64,000 nt of DNA from a virus: positions 45,283 to 109,282 of the IMG/VR virus record IMGVR_UViG_3300043436_002883; one strand, 5' to 3'. The stretch's first letter is position 1. The number at the start of each line of letters is the position of its first letter. Below the pieces are notes generated by a model, which saw only the letters and a program-made list of their open reading frames with translations, did no database searches and was not told the DNA's origin. Below are positions 43,837 through 52,398 of this stretch, piece by piece. The position numbers and the translations under genes are program-made.

Positions 43837-44607
43837 ATGACAAAAGACACTAATAGAGTTGACGGAAAATCGGTTGTTGTTGGGCCTCCAATTGTTTTGC
43901 CAAAAAATTCTCCTGACCGTGTTTTTTTAAGAAAAACAGTTGGCATAGATATTGAAGAAGGGTCTAGGTCAAACGGAGTTAGCCCATTTGCCATCGGTTC
44001 TGGTGGTGGAGATAGCGGAGGAACCACACCAGTAGATCCAAACCCGCCAGTAGAAATAAATGACATTCCTCAATTAAGCGATATTGAAAATATTACATAC
44101 CAGCAATATTATAATAGCTCTAATGCAATAAGAATTAAAGCTATTATTAAAATTAGAAATTCTAGCAAAAATAAAGCAAATGTTGTAGGGGTAGATGCAA
44201 GAAACCAGCCAAGTGGACAATCATCTTCAACAGAACCTGCTTTGCCAATAGGCTTTACAAAACCTTCTCCTTCAGTTCCATCAGTTGCTTTTGATAGAAC
44301 AGGAACTGCAATAGCTTGGGGATGGAACAATGTATCAGGATTAGGTTCTTATCAATCGGTTACTTATCAATGGGAAATAAGATCATCTTCAAGTATTACA
44401 AGTACAAAAATAAGTTCTGGAACAAAGACTTATGTATCAGGCGGATTGTTATCAATAGGAGATAGCGGAAAGACTAGAAATTATAGAGTCAGCTCAGGGC
44501 AAGGAGATACTCCTGCAACATCTTCTGAAAGATGGCTAAGAGTTAGGGCGGTTGTTTTGGCAACAGACGGCAAAACATATTATTCAGGATATTCTGTACC
44601 AATCTAA
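43837..44607 (+). CDS. Minor tail protein, 256 aa
   Basis: This probably leaderless gene encodes a protein with a basic N-terminus, a Gly-rich linker (IGSGGGDSGGTTP near residue 53), and a C-terminal Ig/FN3-like domain (TAIAWGWNNVSGLGSYQSVT... then ERWLRVRAVVLATDGKTYYSGYS). The linker suggests a flexible attachment between tail tip and fibre. The stop is eight bases before the next gene. Confidence 0.6.
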   Translation: MTKDTNRVDGKSVVVGPPIVLPKNSPDRVFLRKTVGIDIEEGSRSNGVSPFAIGSGGGDSGGTTPVDPNPPVEINDIPQLSDIENITYQQYYNSSNAIRIKAIIKIRNSSKNKANVVGVDARNQPSGQSSSTEPALPIGFTKPSPSVPSVAFDRTGTAIAWGWNNVSGLGSYQSVTYQWEIRSSSSITSTKISSGTKTYVSGGLLSIGDSGKTRNYRVSSGQGDTPATSSERWLRVRAVVLATDGKTYYSGYSVPI

Positions 44608-44615
44608 GGGGAATC

Positions 44616-45539
44616 ATGATAAAAGGAACATATATATACTACGAAGACGGCCATGAAGTATACAGGTCTGAAAATGTTATTACCAAATACGGTAAAAGAT
44701 TTTTGACTAGCTTTATAGCAGGAAGAGATTCATTTCAATCAAAGTCCATGGCTTTTGGTATTGATAGCACGGCAGCCCAAGACACAAATACAAGACTTGG
44801 TTTTGAATTTTATAGAACCCCAGTACTTTTTGGAAGCACGGATATACAAACATTAAATGATACATCTACGTATTCTGTAGTGTATAAAGCAACAATCCCA
44901 CAAGATGTTGTAGGATATATTACTGAGGTTGGCCTATACCCAGAATATAAAGAGTCCTTGGCATCTTATGATAGTAAATTTATAGCAGATTTTGACAACC
45001 AGTTGGATTGGACTAATGCTCCCTCAATAACAACAACTGATGCTAGGGTAGGTCAATATCTTTTAAGCATGTCTTCAGATGGAACATCTTTAAAAGAATA
45101 TAAGGCAAATATACAGCCTATAGATCTTTCAGGTTATAGCGTAAATGATACCTTAAAGTTAGCCTATGTAAAAAATGATGCTAATCTACAAAACATTGTT
45201 ATTAAGCTTTATAGTTCAACACTAGATTATTATTCAGTAACCATAATTCCAGACTCTGGAACTGGATACAAAATGTCTTCTGATATTAAAATAGAAAATC
45301 TTTTCTTGAATGCAAGCACTCTAAATGTTGACCCTTCAAATATTAATCAAATCGGAGTTACAATTACACCAGTCTCTGGGCAATCAACTACAGTTGGTTT
45401 AGATGCTTTAAGAATTAATGACGAAGATACATTTGATCCAAACTTTGGTTTAATTAGTAGATCAGTTTTATCAACACCATTAGTTAAATTGGCTGGAAGG
45501 CAAGTAGATGTAGAGTATAGATTGGATTTAGGATTCTAG
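44616..45539 (+). CDS. Tail tip-associated protein, 307 aa
   Basis: AAGGGGAA precedes the ATG. The protein starts KGTYIYYEDGHEVYRSENVI, followed by a FIAGRDSFQSKSMAFGIDS loop and a beta-rich C-terminal half (DLSGYSVNDTLKLAYV). The pattern resembles the N-terminal anchoring domain of phage fibres that attach to the tail tip plus a carbohydrate-binding beta sandwich. No enzyme motif. Its stop is one base before the next ATG. Confidence 0.55.
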   Translation: MIKGTYIYYEDGHEVYRSENVITKYGKRFLTSFIAGRDSFQSKSMAFGIDSTAAQDTNTRLGFEFYRTPVLFGSTDIQTLNDTSTYSVVYKATIPQDVVGYITEVGLYPEYKESLASYDSKFIADFDNQLDWTNAPSITTTDARVGQYLLSMSSDGTSLKEYKANIQPIDLSGYSVNDTLKLAYVKNDANLQNIVIKLYSSTLDYYSVTIIPDSGTGYKMSSDIKIENLFLNASTLNVDPSNINQIGVTITPVSGQSTTVGLDALRINDEDTFDPNFGLISRSVLSTPLVKLAGRQVDVEYRLDLGF

Positions 45540-45540
45540 T

Positions 45541-47865
45541 ATGGCATATGAAGATCTAGATGACTATAGCGTAGGAGCTGCTGGCAGCGATACGTTTGAT
45601 ATTGTCATACCAGATTTAGATCCTTCTAGTGCATACCCAATTCAATTTAGATGGCAGTTTGCAGATAAGACATCTGGTCTATGGTCTGTTTCTAAGGTGC
45701 TGTACACCCCAGAGATCTCCAGACCAGAATCAACAAACGTTGTGGCTGTATGGAATGGAACCAACCTAGAAATTACCTGGGAGGCTCCAAATCTTGCAAA
45801 TGGATTTACAATATACCTAACCTCTGGGGCAACAACGGTACCATTTGGTTATACCCTAGATAAAACAAAGACTACACAAAAAGCTATTCTTTCTTCTCAA
45901 GATCTTATTAATAATTTTTCAAGCGTTCTTCCAACAACTCTGACTGGACTATTAAAAACTACATACATAGATACGTCAACTACTGGAACAGCATTTGCTA
46001 TACCACCTTATTCAGATGCAATTTCAGGTCAGAATATTTTAGATACAGATTGGTCAGTACTTTCTGTTTCAAATGGATTTACAGTTTCTTGGAGTGGCCC
46101 ACTAGTTTCCTCTCCTTCATACAAATATACAGAAGTTCATACTTCATCTTCTCAATCTGGTACGTACGACCTAGTATATTCTGGAATAGGTCCAGCGATT
46201 GTAACAGTTGCATCTTTGTCTACAAACTATATTAAAATTAAGCATGTATCTGTTACTGGATTAAAGTCTAATTTTTCAAGCGTTAAAGAGGCAGTGCCGT
46301 TTGATCCAATAGTTTTTGATAGTACTCCGCCAGTTAACACATTTACTTTAGGCACCGCAACGGTAACAGATGACTCAAATGGATTATTTTCTTTTGACAA
46401 AAAGGTGTTATTCACATGGACGGAAAATACAGACTCCTCAACGTCTGGCTACAGGATAAGGTTTAGAATTGCTGGATCTGCATCTTCTTATACATACATG
46501 TCAGTACCAGGAAAAGAAAAAACTTCTACCTACATATACGGTCTAAAGGGCGGGAACTCTTATGAAGTTGCAGTAAGCACATTTGATATTTATGGAAATA
46601 CTAATGAGACGCAGTGGCAAACTTATCCAAACATAGTGGCTCCAGTAAGCAATTCTCTTTTGCCAGATGTTGCAATTACAGCTGGAGATATGAAATTAGG
46701 ATATGGAATTGGTGGAGATAATGCTAGAAAAGGTCTTTACATTGCTCCAGACAACTACTGGTATGTTCAGGGTAATACAAACGTATCTAGCGCTGCAGTA
46801 CTGTCAGTTGGTGGTGCAACAGATAAGTTGTTGTGGAATGGAACAAGCTTATCCGTAACTGGAACTATTAATGCAAACGCTGGTAACTTTACTGGTGCTA
46901 TTCAAGTTGGAACCCCAACCGTATATGGTCAATTTAAACTTCAAACTCCAACTGGAACTAAAATTGAAATGGGTGCTCTGACAAATTCTTTAGGAGCATA
47001 TACTGGCGGCGTTGGTATTCAAGGAACAGATTCAACAGGAACTCTTTTCCAATTGGACACATCTTCTGGAATTATTGTTAATAAAGGAACAATAGGTGGA
47101 TGGACAATTACATCTACTGCTATTAGCAAATCAAATACATCTTTGGGTTCCGACGGATCTATTACAGCTGGATCCGCTGGACAATTTTCAGTAAACTCAG
47201 CTGGAACTCTTTCAGCAACAGGAGCTACTATAAGCGGAACCATAAGGGCAGTTTCTGGATTTATTGGAAGCACAAATGGAACATCCGCCACTGGATTTAA
47301 TTTTAATGCTACACAAATTACATCAGTCGGTGCACCGTCGGGAACAACTCAAATTGTATTAGACGGATCCACTGGAACAATTTCTGGCGGATTAATTTCA
47401 GGATCAACAGTAAGAGGAGCAATTCTTGAAACTGCTCAATCAGGTACATCTGTAAAAATTGACGGAGTAAGCTACCCTGGAACAGTTCAGCTATATGCAT
47501 CAGGGTATGCATCTCCAGGAATCATTGATGTTAGCGGAAGTTATCCCACAAATGAATACACGCTTGGTGAGCTTATTATGATGCCACCAAGAGCAACGGG
47601 TCATTCTTCACCAACCTTAAGGCTATACTCTAGTGCAAGTGGAGGATTTACTGTTCTTGAATCTTCATCAACATCGATTGGAGATGTAAATGATACAACT
47701 TCTAATGTTAGATTAGATGGGTATGTGACAATAAACCCTACTGGAGATTTGCCAGTGGCACTTAAATCAGTTAGAAATATTGAAGCGTGGCAGGGGTCTG
47801 GCCCTCCAAGCGGATCATCATTTAATGGTAGCCGAATTGGCGACATTGTGCTATTCTACACATAG
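45541..47865 (+). CDS. Minor tail/fibre protein with FN3-like domains and a beta-helix, 774 aa
   Basis: The first 370 residues contain three FN3-like domains (PSSAYPIQFRWQFADKTSG; WSGPLVSSPSYKYTEVHTSS; TENTDSSTSGYRIRFRIAG). They are followed by a fibre stalk of GTINANAGNFTGAIQVG-like repeats near residue 440, then GWTITSTAISKSNTSLGSDG, typical of actinophage minor tail proteins. The C-terminus has a small domain (GSFNGSRIGDIVLFYT). It probably forms a trimeric fibre at the tail tip. Confidence 0.7.
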   Translation: MAYEDLDDYSVGAAGSDTFDIVIPDLDPSSAYPIQFRWQFADKTSGLWSVSKVLYTPEISRPESTNVVAVWNGTNLEITWEAPNLANGFTIYLTSGATTVPFGYTLDKTKTTQKAILSSQDLINNFSSVLPTTLTGLLKTTYIDTSTTGTAFAIPPYSDAISGQNILDTDWSVLSVSNGFTVSWSGPLVSSPSYKYTEVHTSSSQSGTYDLVYSGIGPAIVTVASLSTNYIKIKHVSVTGLKSNFSSVKEAVPFDPIVFDSTPPVNTFTLGTATVTDDSNGLFSFDKKVLFTWTENTDSSTSGYRIRFRIAGSASSYTYMSVPGKEKTSTYIYGLKGGNSYEVAVSTFDIYGNTNETQWQTYPNIVAPVSNSLLPDVAITAGDMKLGYGIGGDNARKGLYIAPDNYWYVQGNTNVSSAAVLSVGGATDKLLWNGTSLSVTGTINANAGNFTGAIQVGTPTVYGQFKLQTPTGTKIEMGALTNSLGAYTGGVGIQGTDSTGTLFQLDTSSGIIVNKGTIGGWTITSTAISKSNTSLGSDGSITAGSAGQFSVNSAGTLSATGATISGTIRAVSGFIGSTNGTSATGFNFNATQITSVGAPSGTTQIVLDGSTGTISGGLISGSTVRGAILETAQSGTSVKIDGVSYPGTVQLYASGYASPGIIDVSGSYPTNEYTLGELIMMPPRATGHSSPTLRLYSSASGGFTVLESSSTSIGDVNDTTSNVRLDGYVTINPTGDLPVALKSVRNIEAWQGSGPPSGSSFNGSRIGDIVLFYT

Positions 47866-47873
47866 GATAAATT

Positions 47874-50800
47874 ATGTATATTAAAACTGTAGCTGGATCG
47901 GGAAGCGTATCGACTAGATGGAAAAATACTGCAGAATTTTACATTAAAACTGGCGCATCTGTATGGGAAAGAGTTCGTCAGGGATACATAAAAGTTTCTG
48001 CCACATCCTGGAAAAGATTTTTTAATGAAGCAAACCTACCAGTTCAAATTACTGGTCCAACAATTAGAACAACAAACAACAGTGGATCTGGAACTATATA
48101 TGACGGTCCAGTGGCATCAAGTACTCAATTTTTAGACGCAGATCTTTTTGGAAAAGACGGAACCTATTCAAACTACACTTCAATAACTGATAGAAGATTT
48201 TCTTGGGCAGACACACTAGACTCAGCAACACGTACAACAGTTGTATCTGATGATAGGTTTACATCTGCTGGGGGAATAACAAACTCCATAAGACTTGGAC
48301 TAGATGACGATTATTTATTTTATGAGGTTCAGGTAAATAATGGAACAGGTGATAATTTTATTAACCCAGTGTCAAGTCCTGTCAAGATGATTAAAAAACA
48401 GCCAGTTTTAGATACATTTTCAACAGAACTTACAGGTACCGCTTCACCACTATTTACACTGACATTTAACTATGGCTTAGAAAATTATTATTATAATAGA
48501 GCAGAGCAGGCAAACTCTAAAATAAGATGGTGGAGATCTTCTACCACCTCCCCTGGCGGAGTCATGCTTAAAGAAGAAGTTCTTACTGACACTGTTACCT
48601 TTTCAGATTCTACTACCTTGCTAGGGCAAAGCACATATACAATAGGAGCTAGTGCTGACAATGATTCATACATAGTTGTAGAAATAGAAATCGGAAGCTC
48701 ATGGACAAGACATAACGGATACAGCAATGCTTATAGATTGGCTTCATATGCGGCTGGCCCAGTAAAAGCTCCATATAGATTCTCATTTGGAAAAACCCTA
48801 TATGTATCATCTAACGGACATATTGGTTTAGATTCTGGATCGTCTTCATTTTCAACAATGTCTTCTGGCAGAAATATTGCTATATTGGTAAAAGACTTAG
48901 AACAATATTACCTTGCCGAGTATTCGGACAATAGCGTTTATTATCTATATTATAAGGGCTATTTGTATAACACATCAGCTTCTGCTGCAAACGCTGTAGA
49001 TTATCAAATTAAATTTTATAATGATTCCAGTATTAATTATTGTGATGTGTATATGGTTAGAGTTGGAATAAATGTTACTATGCCGAACTTGGACCGTGGC
49101 TACTATGTTTCTGGCAATACACAATATTCTGGTCAAGATGGCGGATCATTTTTTATAGGAACTGGAGCAGTATTCAGGGTATACTTTGATTCAACACCAG
49201 CTAAAACAACAGGGGTATCCTGGACTACAGTAAATGATGCTTCATGGGATACTGTACAAACCTGGGCCTATCCACCTGGAGTAGACGATACATTTACTTC
49301 AGTAGTTTCGGCAGCAAATCAATCAGCCCCAGTTCCGACTACTCCTACTTCTTTATCAACTTCAATTAACGCAAGTAATTTAATTGTTGTAACATTTAGC
49401 GGAGGAACTGGAGATCAATATGATCTTTTTTATGCTAACCAAGACTCTAGGCCTACAGATCAACAAGCTACAACAGATTTTCCAAATGTAACTTCTCCGT
49501 ACACTGCAACAACATTAAATTTAAGAGGAATAACGAGATGGTTTTGGGTAAGAAAATCAACTGGAACACTAAGGTCTAACTGGTTTCCAGCAGGCACTGG
49601 TATTACAGCAAGGATCCCACTGTATGCTCCACCTGCTCCAGTAATAACAAATTCTGCACAAACGCAAAATAGCCTAAGTTGGCACTGGACACAACCTGCA
49701 CTTACAGCTACTCAAGATGAGCCTACATCGTGGGACTATGCTTTAACTCAAAGCACATCTACGCCATCAAGTTGGACAAATTTAACAACCAGGCCAACTT
49801 CAGCTGCCCCTCTTGTTATAGGCTCTTTAACTTCGGGAGTAGATTATTATTTACATGTTAGAGCAAAAAATGACGACAACAGTACGCTTGCTACACCAGT
49901 CCTTGGTAGAACAACTTCAAATAAGGTTCCGCCAACAATGGGCACTCCAACCCTATCAGCCGTAGGAGCTTTTGTAGCTGGGCAAAGAAGACTTTCAGTT
50001 CCATTTACAGCAGTTAGCGGTTCTGGACCAGCCTATCAAATTTATTGGTATTACAGTTCTACTAAACCGTCAGTGGTATCTACACCAGACGGGTCTGGTA
50101 CATCAAGCCCAATTTTAGATGAATCTGGCCCGACATCGATTGGTAGATGCTATGCATACATTAGATCTGCTGCCACAACAAGCACTACTGGATCAGTTGC
50201 TCCTTCAACAACACTTAGCGATTGGAGTGACGGTGTTTCATTTGACATATCGGGTACAAGAACACTAACATATGATGACAACACTACCGATACTACGGCC
50301 AGCATGCCAACTAGTCCAGTTAGCGGAACCGATCCCTGGGATGGGTGGGTTACAACAGTATCTGCAACCACCCCAACTAGAACAGGATATACATTTAATG
50401 GTTGGAACACATCAACAGATGGAACTTCAGGAACAAATTATGCAGCATCAGCAGCAATTACCTTAACTTCAAATGTTACCCTCTATGCAAAATGGACTGC
50501 CAATACATACACAATAACATATGATGGCAACGGAAATACTTCAGGATCTGTTCCAGATTCTCAAACTAAAACACATGGCACGAATCTTACTTTAAGAACA
50601 AACACGGGCAGTTTAGCAAAAACTGGATTTTCTTTTGGTGGATGGAATACAAATGCAGCAGGCACTGGAACAAGTTATACATCAGGTGGTACTTATAGTA
50701 CTAACGCAGGAGCAACTCTTTATGCTAGATGGACATCAACATTTGTTACTCCACAATGGAATGGAACTATGCCAACATGGAAAAATACTGGAACTAATGG

Positions 50801-51170
50801 TGTCTTTAATACAAATGGTTCAAACTTTCAAAGAACATCTACAGCATTAAGATATGGGTGGGATAACGGAACGTTTTCATTTAGTGGATCTGTAAGAGGA
50901 ACTGCTTCTACAGATAGAGGATGGGATTTTTATGTATCTGGAACCGAGCCATCTAGTACAACAACAGTTAGAACCCCAACTCATACAAGAGCATATTCTA
51001 CAACAGCAAATACCAATGCGGTTCATAGCACTAATTTTATATATTATGTTTCACCGACATATAGCTCTGCTTCTCGTTATGGAAGCATTAGGCCGTACGT
51101 ATATGGAACAGACAATAATAAATATGTAAGAGGAACCCAGCCAGATGGCACCTGGTCAGCTTCAATTTAA
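47874..51170 (+). CDS. Large distal tail fibre with InlB B-repeats, 1098 aa
   Basis: The N-terminus repeats a short unit (FYIKTGASVWERVRQGYIKVSATSWKR). The middle has several FN3/Ig-like domains (PPAPVITNSAQTQNSLSW; PPTMGTPTLSAVGAF). Residues about 790-955 contain two InlB B-repeat (Listeria-Bacteroides repeat) units, recognised by Y-T-F-N-G-W-N and YTITYDGNGNTSGSVP. A C-terminal non-repetitive domain of about 140 residues ends GTQPDGTWSASI. Its size and domain mix fit the main receptor-binding fibre of the distal tail. Confidence 0.7.
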   Translation: MYIKTVAGSGSVSTRWKNTAEFYIKTGASVWERVRQGYIKVSATSWKRFFNEANLPVQITGPTIRTTNNSGSGTIYDGPVASSTQFLDADLFGKDGTYSNYTSITDRRFSWADTLDSATRTTVVSDDRFTSAGGITNSIRLGLDDDYLFYEVQVNNGTGDNFINPVSSPVKMIKKQPVLDTFSTELTGTASPLFTLTFNYGLENYYYNRAEQANSKIRWWRSSTTSPGGVMLKEEVLTDTVTFSDSTTLLGQSTYTIGASADNDSYIVVEIEIGSSWTRHNGYSNAYRLASYAAGPVKAPYRFSFGKTLYVSSNGHIGLDSGSSSFSTMSSGRNIAILVKDLEQYYLAEYSDNSVYYLYYKGYLYNTSASAANAVDYQIKFYNDSSINYCDVYMVRVGINVTMPNLDRGYYVSGNTQYSGQDGGSFFIGTGAVFRVYFDSTPAKTTGVSWTTVNDASWDTVQTWAYPPGVDDTFTSVVSAANQSAPVPTTPTSLSTSINASNLIVVTFSGGTGDQYDLFYANQDSRPTDQQATTDFPNVTSPYTATTLNLRGITRWFWVRKSTGTLRSNWFPAGTGITARIPLYAPPAPVITNSAQTQNSLSWHWTQPALTATQDEPTSWDYALTQSTSTPSSWTNLTTRPTSAAPLVIGSLTSGVDYYLHVRAKNDDNSTLATPVLGRTTSNKVPPTMGTPTLSAVGAFVAGQRRLSVPFTAVSGSGPAYQIYWYYSSTKPSVVSTPDGSGTSSPILDESGPTSIGRCYAYIRSAATTSTTGSVAPSTTLSDWSDGVSFDISGTRTLTYDDNTTDTTASMPTSPVSGTDPWDGWVTTVSATTPTRTGYTFNGWNTSTDGTSGTNYAASAAITLTSNVTLYAKWTANTYTITYDGNGNTSGSVPDSQTKTHGTNLTLRTNTGSLAKTGFSFGGWNTNAAGTGTSYTSGGTYSTNAGATLYARWTSTFVTPQWNGTMPTWKNTGTNGVFNTNGSNFQRTSTALRYGWDNGTFSFSGSVRGTASTDRGWDFYVSGTEPSSTTTVRTPTHTRAYSTTANTNAVHSTNFIYYVSPTYSSASRYGSIRPYVYGTDNNKYVRGTQPDGTWSASI

Positions 51171-51173
51171 AAT

Positions 51174-51182
51174 GGTATACTA
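51174..51182 (+). promoter_or_regulatory. Extended -10 promoter for the first small coiled-coil gene
   Basis: TGgTATACT (51174-51182) at the end of the fibre gene. The gene at 51200 follows with AAAGGAGG, leaving a leader of about 10 bases. It allows these small genes to be expressed apart from the long fibre transcript. Confidence 0.55.
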
Positions 51183-51199
51183 TACAAAGGAGGAAATAA

Positions 51200-51427
51200 A
51201 TGAACACAGATCTAACTAATGAAGAAAAGATATTTATTGTTTCGTCTAAGATTCATTTTTTAAATGAAACTTTATTTAATTATAACTTAGACCTAGAGTT
51301 GCATCAATTTGATGAAAACGTAGACAACGATGAATATTTTACAAACCTAGAACAGTTTAAGATTAATGCTGAGGCTAAAAAGGCTGCTTTGCAGACCATG
51401 CTAGCAGAGCTAGAATCTTTGAGCTAA
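51200..51427 (+). CDS. Small coiled-coil protein 1, 75 aa
   Basis: The protein is helical, acidic and rich in Glu, Leu and Asn, and begins MNTDLTNEEKIFIVSSKI. It is related to the next gene (LTNEEK..IV near the start, then a helix ending KAALQTMLAELESL versus KRAALVTEKNSLTE). No membrane or enzyme motif. It has its own promoter and a strong ribosome site. It may be a fibre or tail chaperone, given the coiled coil and position, but that is a guess. Confidence 0.65.
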   Translation: MNTDLTNEEKIFIVSSKIHFLNETLFNYNLDLELHQFDENVDNDEYFTNLEQFKINAEAKKAALQTMLAELESLS

Positions 51428-51430
51428 TAA

Positions 51431-51439
51431 TGATATAAT
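51431..51439 (+). promoter_or_regulatory. Extended -10 promoter for the second small coiled-coil gene
   Basis: TGaTATAAT (51431-51439), followed by GGAAGGAGG and the ATG at 51457. It is the second of two promoters placed before paralogous small genes. Confidence 0.55.
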
Positions 51440-51456
51440 GTGGAAGGAGGAATAAA

Positions 51457-51678
51457 ATGACAACACTAACAAATGAAGAAAAGCTAAGCATTGTAAACCA
51501 GCACATCAAGTCAGTAGACTATAATATTTATGGTCAGGAGCTTGATTTGATTCAGGCTAATGCAGTGGCAACACCAGATGCTGGACAAATCTCTGCCCTT
51601 AATGCTAGAATTACAGAATCAAAAGCTAAAAGAGCAGCCCTCGTTACTGAAAAAAATTCATTAACTGAAACAGAGTAA
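51457..51678 (+). CDS. Small coiled-coil protein 2, paralogue of protein 1
   Basis: The 73 aa product (MTTLTNEEKLSIVNQHIKSV...) shares the LTNEEK..IV start and the helical C-terminus with the previous gene. A strong AAGGAGG site precedes it. The two look like a tandem duplication that kept separate promoters. Function is unknown; a helper role in fibre assembly is possible. Confidence 0.65.
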   Translation: MTTLTNEEKLSIVNQHIKSVDYNIYGQELDLIQANAVATPDAGQISALNARITESKAKRAALVTEKNSLTETE

Positions 51679-51688
51679 GGATATAAAA

Positions 51689-51862
51689 ATGGCAGATAAA
51701 GCCGAATTAATTATAACTGCTTTGCAACAAAGAATTGGTGAGATCGTCTCAAACTATGAGACTCAAATTGCTATTCTTCGTGCAGAGATTACAGCTATTA
51801 TGCAGGAAAAGCAAGAAAAAGAAGAAGCGGTAAAAGAATACGAAAATTCTTTGCCTATATAA
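51689..51862 (+). CDS. Small coiled-coil protein 3, 57 aa
   Basis: A 57 aa frame with an AAGGAT site ten bases after the previous stop encodes MADKAELIITALQQRI..., continuing into a Glu/Lys-rich helix (IMQEKQEKEEAVKEYEN). It is predicted to be a single amphipathic coiled coil. It is not clearly related to the two genes before it. The next gene starts after an AAGGAG site at its end. Confidence 0.6.
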   Translation: MADKAELIITALQQRIGEIVSNYETQIAILRAEITAIMQEKQEKEEAVKEYENSLPI

Positions 51863-51873
51863 GGAGATAAACA

Positions 51874-52311
51874 ATGGCAACAAATTCATTTATACCAGTT
51901 ACATTTAACGACGGGGAGCCACTAGATCCTACAAAGTTAAATAAGCTGGTTGATAATATAAATAATATATATCAGTCTAATGCCATATCCTTATCTAACT
52001 CATCAACAGGAACAGCTCCTCAAGTTCCCGTTATATTTACATTTAGACATAAGTTTGAAAATGTAGCTGCTGGAAAGCCACAGAGCACTGTTTTTAATTT
52101 TGGTGATAAGTTTACTCAGGCTGAGCTATCCGCAAGCAAAGTATACGTTTCTACAGGAATAAAGGCTTCTATAAACGATAAAGATGTTATAACCGCAAGC
52201 GTAGGTGGAGTTAATACAGGAAGCCCAACGCTATTTGTTAATTTTAGTGGAGACAAAACCCGCACCATATATGTAGATGTAATAGCAATCTGCATGAGGG
52301 ATATCATTTAG
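51874..52311 (+). CDS. Small virion protein at the end of the structural block, 145 aa
   Basis: The protein is beta-rich in its second half (TFRHKFENVAAGKPQST, then VGGVNTGSPTLFVNFSGDKTRTIYVDVIAI), and its N-terminus (FIPVTFNDGEPLDPTKLNKLVDNIN) has the FNDGEPLDP-type motif seen in small fibre- or baseplate-associated phage proteins. An AAGGAG site precedes it. It is the last gene before the regulatory region that starts the replication module. Confidence 0.55.
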   Translation: MATNSFIPVTFNDGEPLDPTKLNKLVDNINNIYQSNAISLSNSSTGTAPQVPVIFTFRHKFENVAAGKPQSTVFNFGDKFTQAELSASKVYVSTGIKASINDKDVITASVGGVNTGSPTLFVNFSGDKTRTIYVDVIAICMRDII

Positions 52312-52316
52312 ATCCC

Positions 52317-52344
52317 TTGACAAGCCCAACAAATATGTTACAAT
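52317..52344 (+). promoter_or_regulatory. Strong promoter for the replication module
   Basis: TTGACA (52317-52322), 16 bases, TACAAT (52339-52344) with TGt in front. The predicted start is near 52351, inside the palindrome at 52335-52355. An intrinsic terminator begins only six bases further on. Confidence 0.75.
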
Positions 52345-52355
52345 TACTGTAACAT
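52335..52355. promoter_or_regulatory. Operator-like palindrome over the promoter
   Basis: ATGTTACA (52335-52342) and TGTAACAT (52348-52355) form a perfect 8-base inverted repeat separated by five bases (ATTAC). It covers the -10 box and the predicted transcription start, where a bound repressor would block RNA polymerase. No repressor gene was recognised in the window; the HTH-like protein at 53330 is one candidate. Confidence 0.65.
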
Positions 52356-52356
52356 C

Positions 52357-52381
52357 AAAGTCACGTACCCGTGACTTTTTT
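52357..52381 (+). terminator. Intrinsic terminator just downstream of the replication promoter
   Basis: AAAGTCACG (52357-52365) pairs with CGTGACTTT (52370-52378) around TACC, followed by further T. It can end the structural-block transcript, but it also lies directly after the promoter at 52317, so that promoter would give an RNA of only about 30 bases unless read-through or antitermination occurs. Confidence 0.8.
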
Positions 52382-52398
52382 ACATATTAAGGTAGAAA

